Below are positions 15,038-15,748 of a stretch of DNA of 15,748 nucleotides, in pieces (position 1 is the first letter of the stretch; the number at the start of each line of letters is the position of its first letter). The stretch is from positions 1 to 15,748 of the forward strand of contig JAEETM010000077.1 in NCBI GenBank assembly GCA_016290335.1, read 5' to 3'. The translations under genes and the position numbers were made by a program. Below the pieces are notes generated by a model, which made no database searches, was not told the origin of the DNA, and saw only the letters and a program-made list of their open reading frames with translations. This DNA comes from Treponema sp. GTDB taxonomy: Bacteria > Spirochaetota > Spirochaetia > Treponematales > Treponemataceae.

Positions 15038-15748
15038 ATGGAAATAATTCGAGCTTCGGTTTTAGGTTTTTGTTTTGGTGTAAGACGTGCAGTAGATTTG
15101 GCAGAAAAGGCCTTGGGGGAAAACGATGGTAAAAGCAAAAAGGTTTATTCTCTTGGGCCGCTGATTCATAATGAAAGTGCACTTGCCGAGCTTTACAAAA
15201 AAGGTTTGGAAATTATAGAAGAAGATAAGGTTGAAAGTATTCCTGTAGGCAGTGTTGTAATTCTTAGAGCTCACGGTGTAGCTCCAGTCATTATCAATAG
15301 CCTTGAAGAAAAAAAATGCAAGATTATAGATGCAACCTGTCCGCGTGTAAAAGCAAGCCAGAAAATGGTAGAAAAATATACCTGCGGCCAAGATTTTGTC
15401 ATCATTTCTGGCGATAAAAATCATGGTGAGATGAAAGGAATTGCCGGCTATGCAGGAAGCTGCTTTGTGCAAATACAAGATGTTGAAGAAGCGGAACATC
15501 TGGACTTTTCTCTGTTTGAAGGAAAAAACGTAATTTTAATGAGCCAGACCACCTACAGTATAAATGAGTTTGCAAAAATTGAAGAGCTCCTTCGTTCTAA
15601 AATAAAAAATCTTGCAGTAATGAATACAATTTGTCCTGCCACCAATGAACGCCAGACAGCTTTGCTTGAGCTTTGCAAAAAGGTAGAGGGCCTTCTTGTA
15701 ATTGGCGGAAAAAACTCTGCAAATACAAAAAGGTTGTATCAGACTGCG
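15038..15748 (+). CDS. ispH: 4-hydroxy-3-methylbut-2-enyl diphosphate reductase IspH/LytB, N-terminal part (3' end outside window)
   Basis: IspH reduces HMBPP to IPP and DMAPP, the last step of the MEP isoprenoid pathway, using a [4Fe-4S] cluster. The 237 visible codons are open to the window edge. The three cluster cysteines are C12 (GFCFGVRRA), C101 (DATCPRVKASQ) and C199 (NTICPATNERQ). Also present are PLIHN (H44), LRAHGV (H79), KNHGE (H129 and E131, matching E. coli H124/E126) and KNSANT (225-230). Most of the core is present; the last part is cut off, so total length or any C-terminal fusion cannot be judged. It lies behind the secF terminator and is likely its own transcription unit. 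Confidence 0.96.
   Translation, partial: MEIIRASVLGFCFGVRRAVDLAEKALGENDGKSKKVYSLGPLIHNESALAELYKKGLEIIEEDKVESIPVGSVVILRAHGVAPVIINSLEEKKCKIIDATCPRVKASQKMVEKYTCGQDFVIISGDKNHGEMKGIAGYAGSCFVQIQDVEEAEHLDFSLFEGKNVILMSQTTYSINEFAKIEELLRSKIKNLAVMNTICPATNERQTALLELCKKVEGLLVIGGKNSANTKRLYQTA

Noticed and set aside
15062..15499. Minus-strand open frame of 145 codons
   Set aside because: It is the antisense shadow of ispH, whose three cluster cysteines and other motifs are clear on the plus strand.

Overview
The window comes from an A+T-rich, diderm bacterium and most likely a Treponema-type spirochaete. That assignment is an inference from gene content and order: soluble LacI-type/GGDEF proteins, a spirochaete-style lipoprotein signal, an OmpA-tail periplasmic protein next to a MltD-type transglycosylase, and TPR proteins leading into yajC-secD-secF. 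No rRNA, tRNA, CRISPR array, insertion sequence or phage gene is visible. Coding density is high and no gene-free stretch exceeds about 130 bases.

Positions 1-1065 (+) hold the 3' end of a UvrD/PcrA-type helicase. Positions 1147-5083 (+) hold two tandem paralogues (661 and 649 aa), one base apart. Each has a LacI-type sugar-binding fold without a DNA-binding head, then a GAF-like domain, then an apparently active GGDEF diguanylate cyclase domain with an inhibitory RxxD site. A near-consensus promoter lies so close to the first start codon that the mRNA may be leaderless. A compact nested palindrome (5106-5183) separates this pair from the convergent genes that follow.

Positions 5184-8860 (-) form a three-gene envelope operon read leftwards: a predicted TPR-like lipoprotein, a MltD-like lytic transglycosylase with LysM (GTG start, 4-base overlap), and a periplasmic protein with a peptidoglycan-binding OmpA-like C-terminus. 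Together they suggest remodelling and anchoring of the peptidoglycan layer.

Positions 8985-14909 (+) hold a six-helix membrane protein of unknown function, a large exported TPR protein with a TTG start, and then yajC, secD and secF, the accessory part of the Sec translocase. An extended -10 promoter sits before yajC and a strong intrinsic terminator follows secF. SecF is unusual: the conserved membrane Asp of the proton-relay motif is Ala, the GG of its GIDF-x-GG motif is PG, and its first periplasmic domain is enlarged.

Positions 15038-15748 (+) hold the first 237 codons of ispH (MEP isoprenoid pathway), cut by the window edge.

The most interesting items are the tandem cytosolic LacI-GAF-GGDEF pair with its possible leaderless promoter, the atypical SecF, and the nested palindrome.
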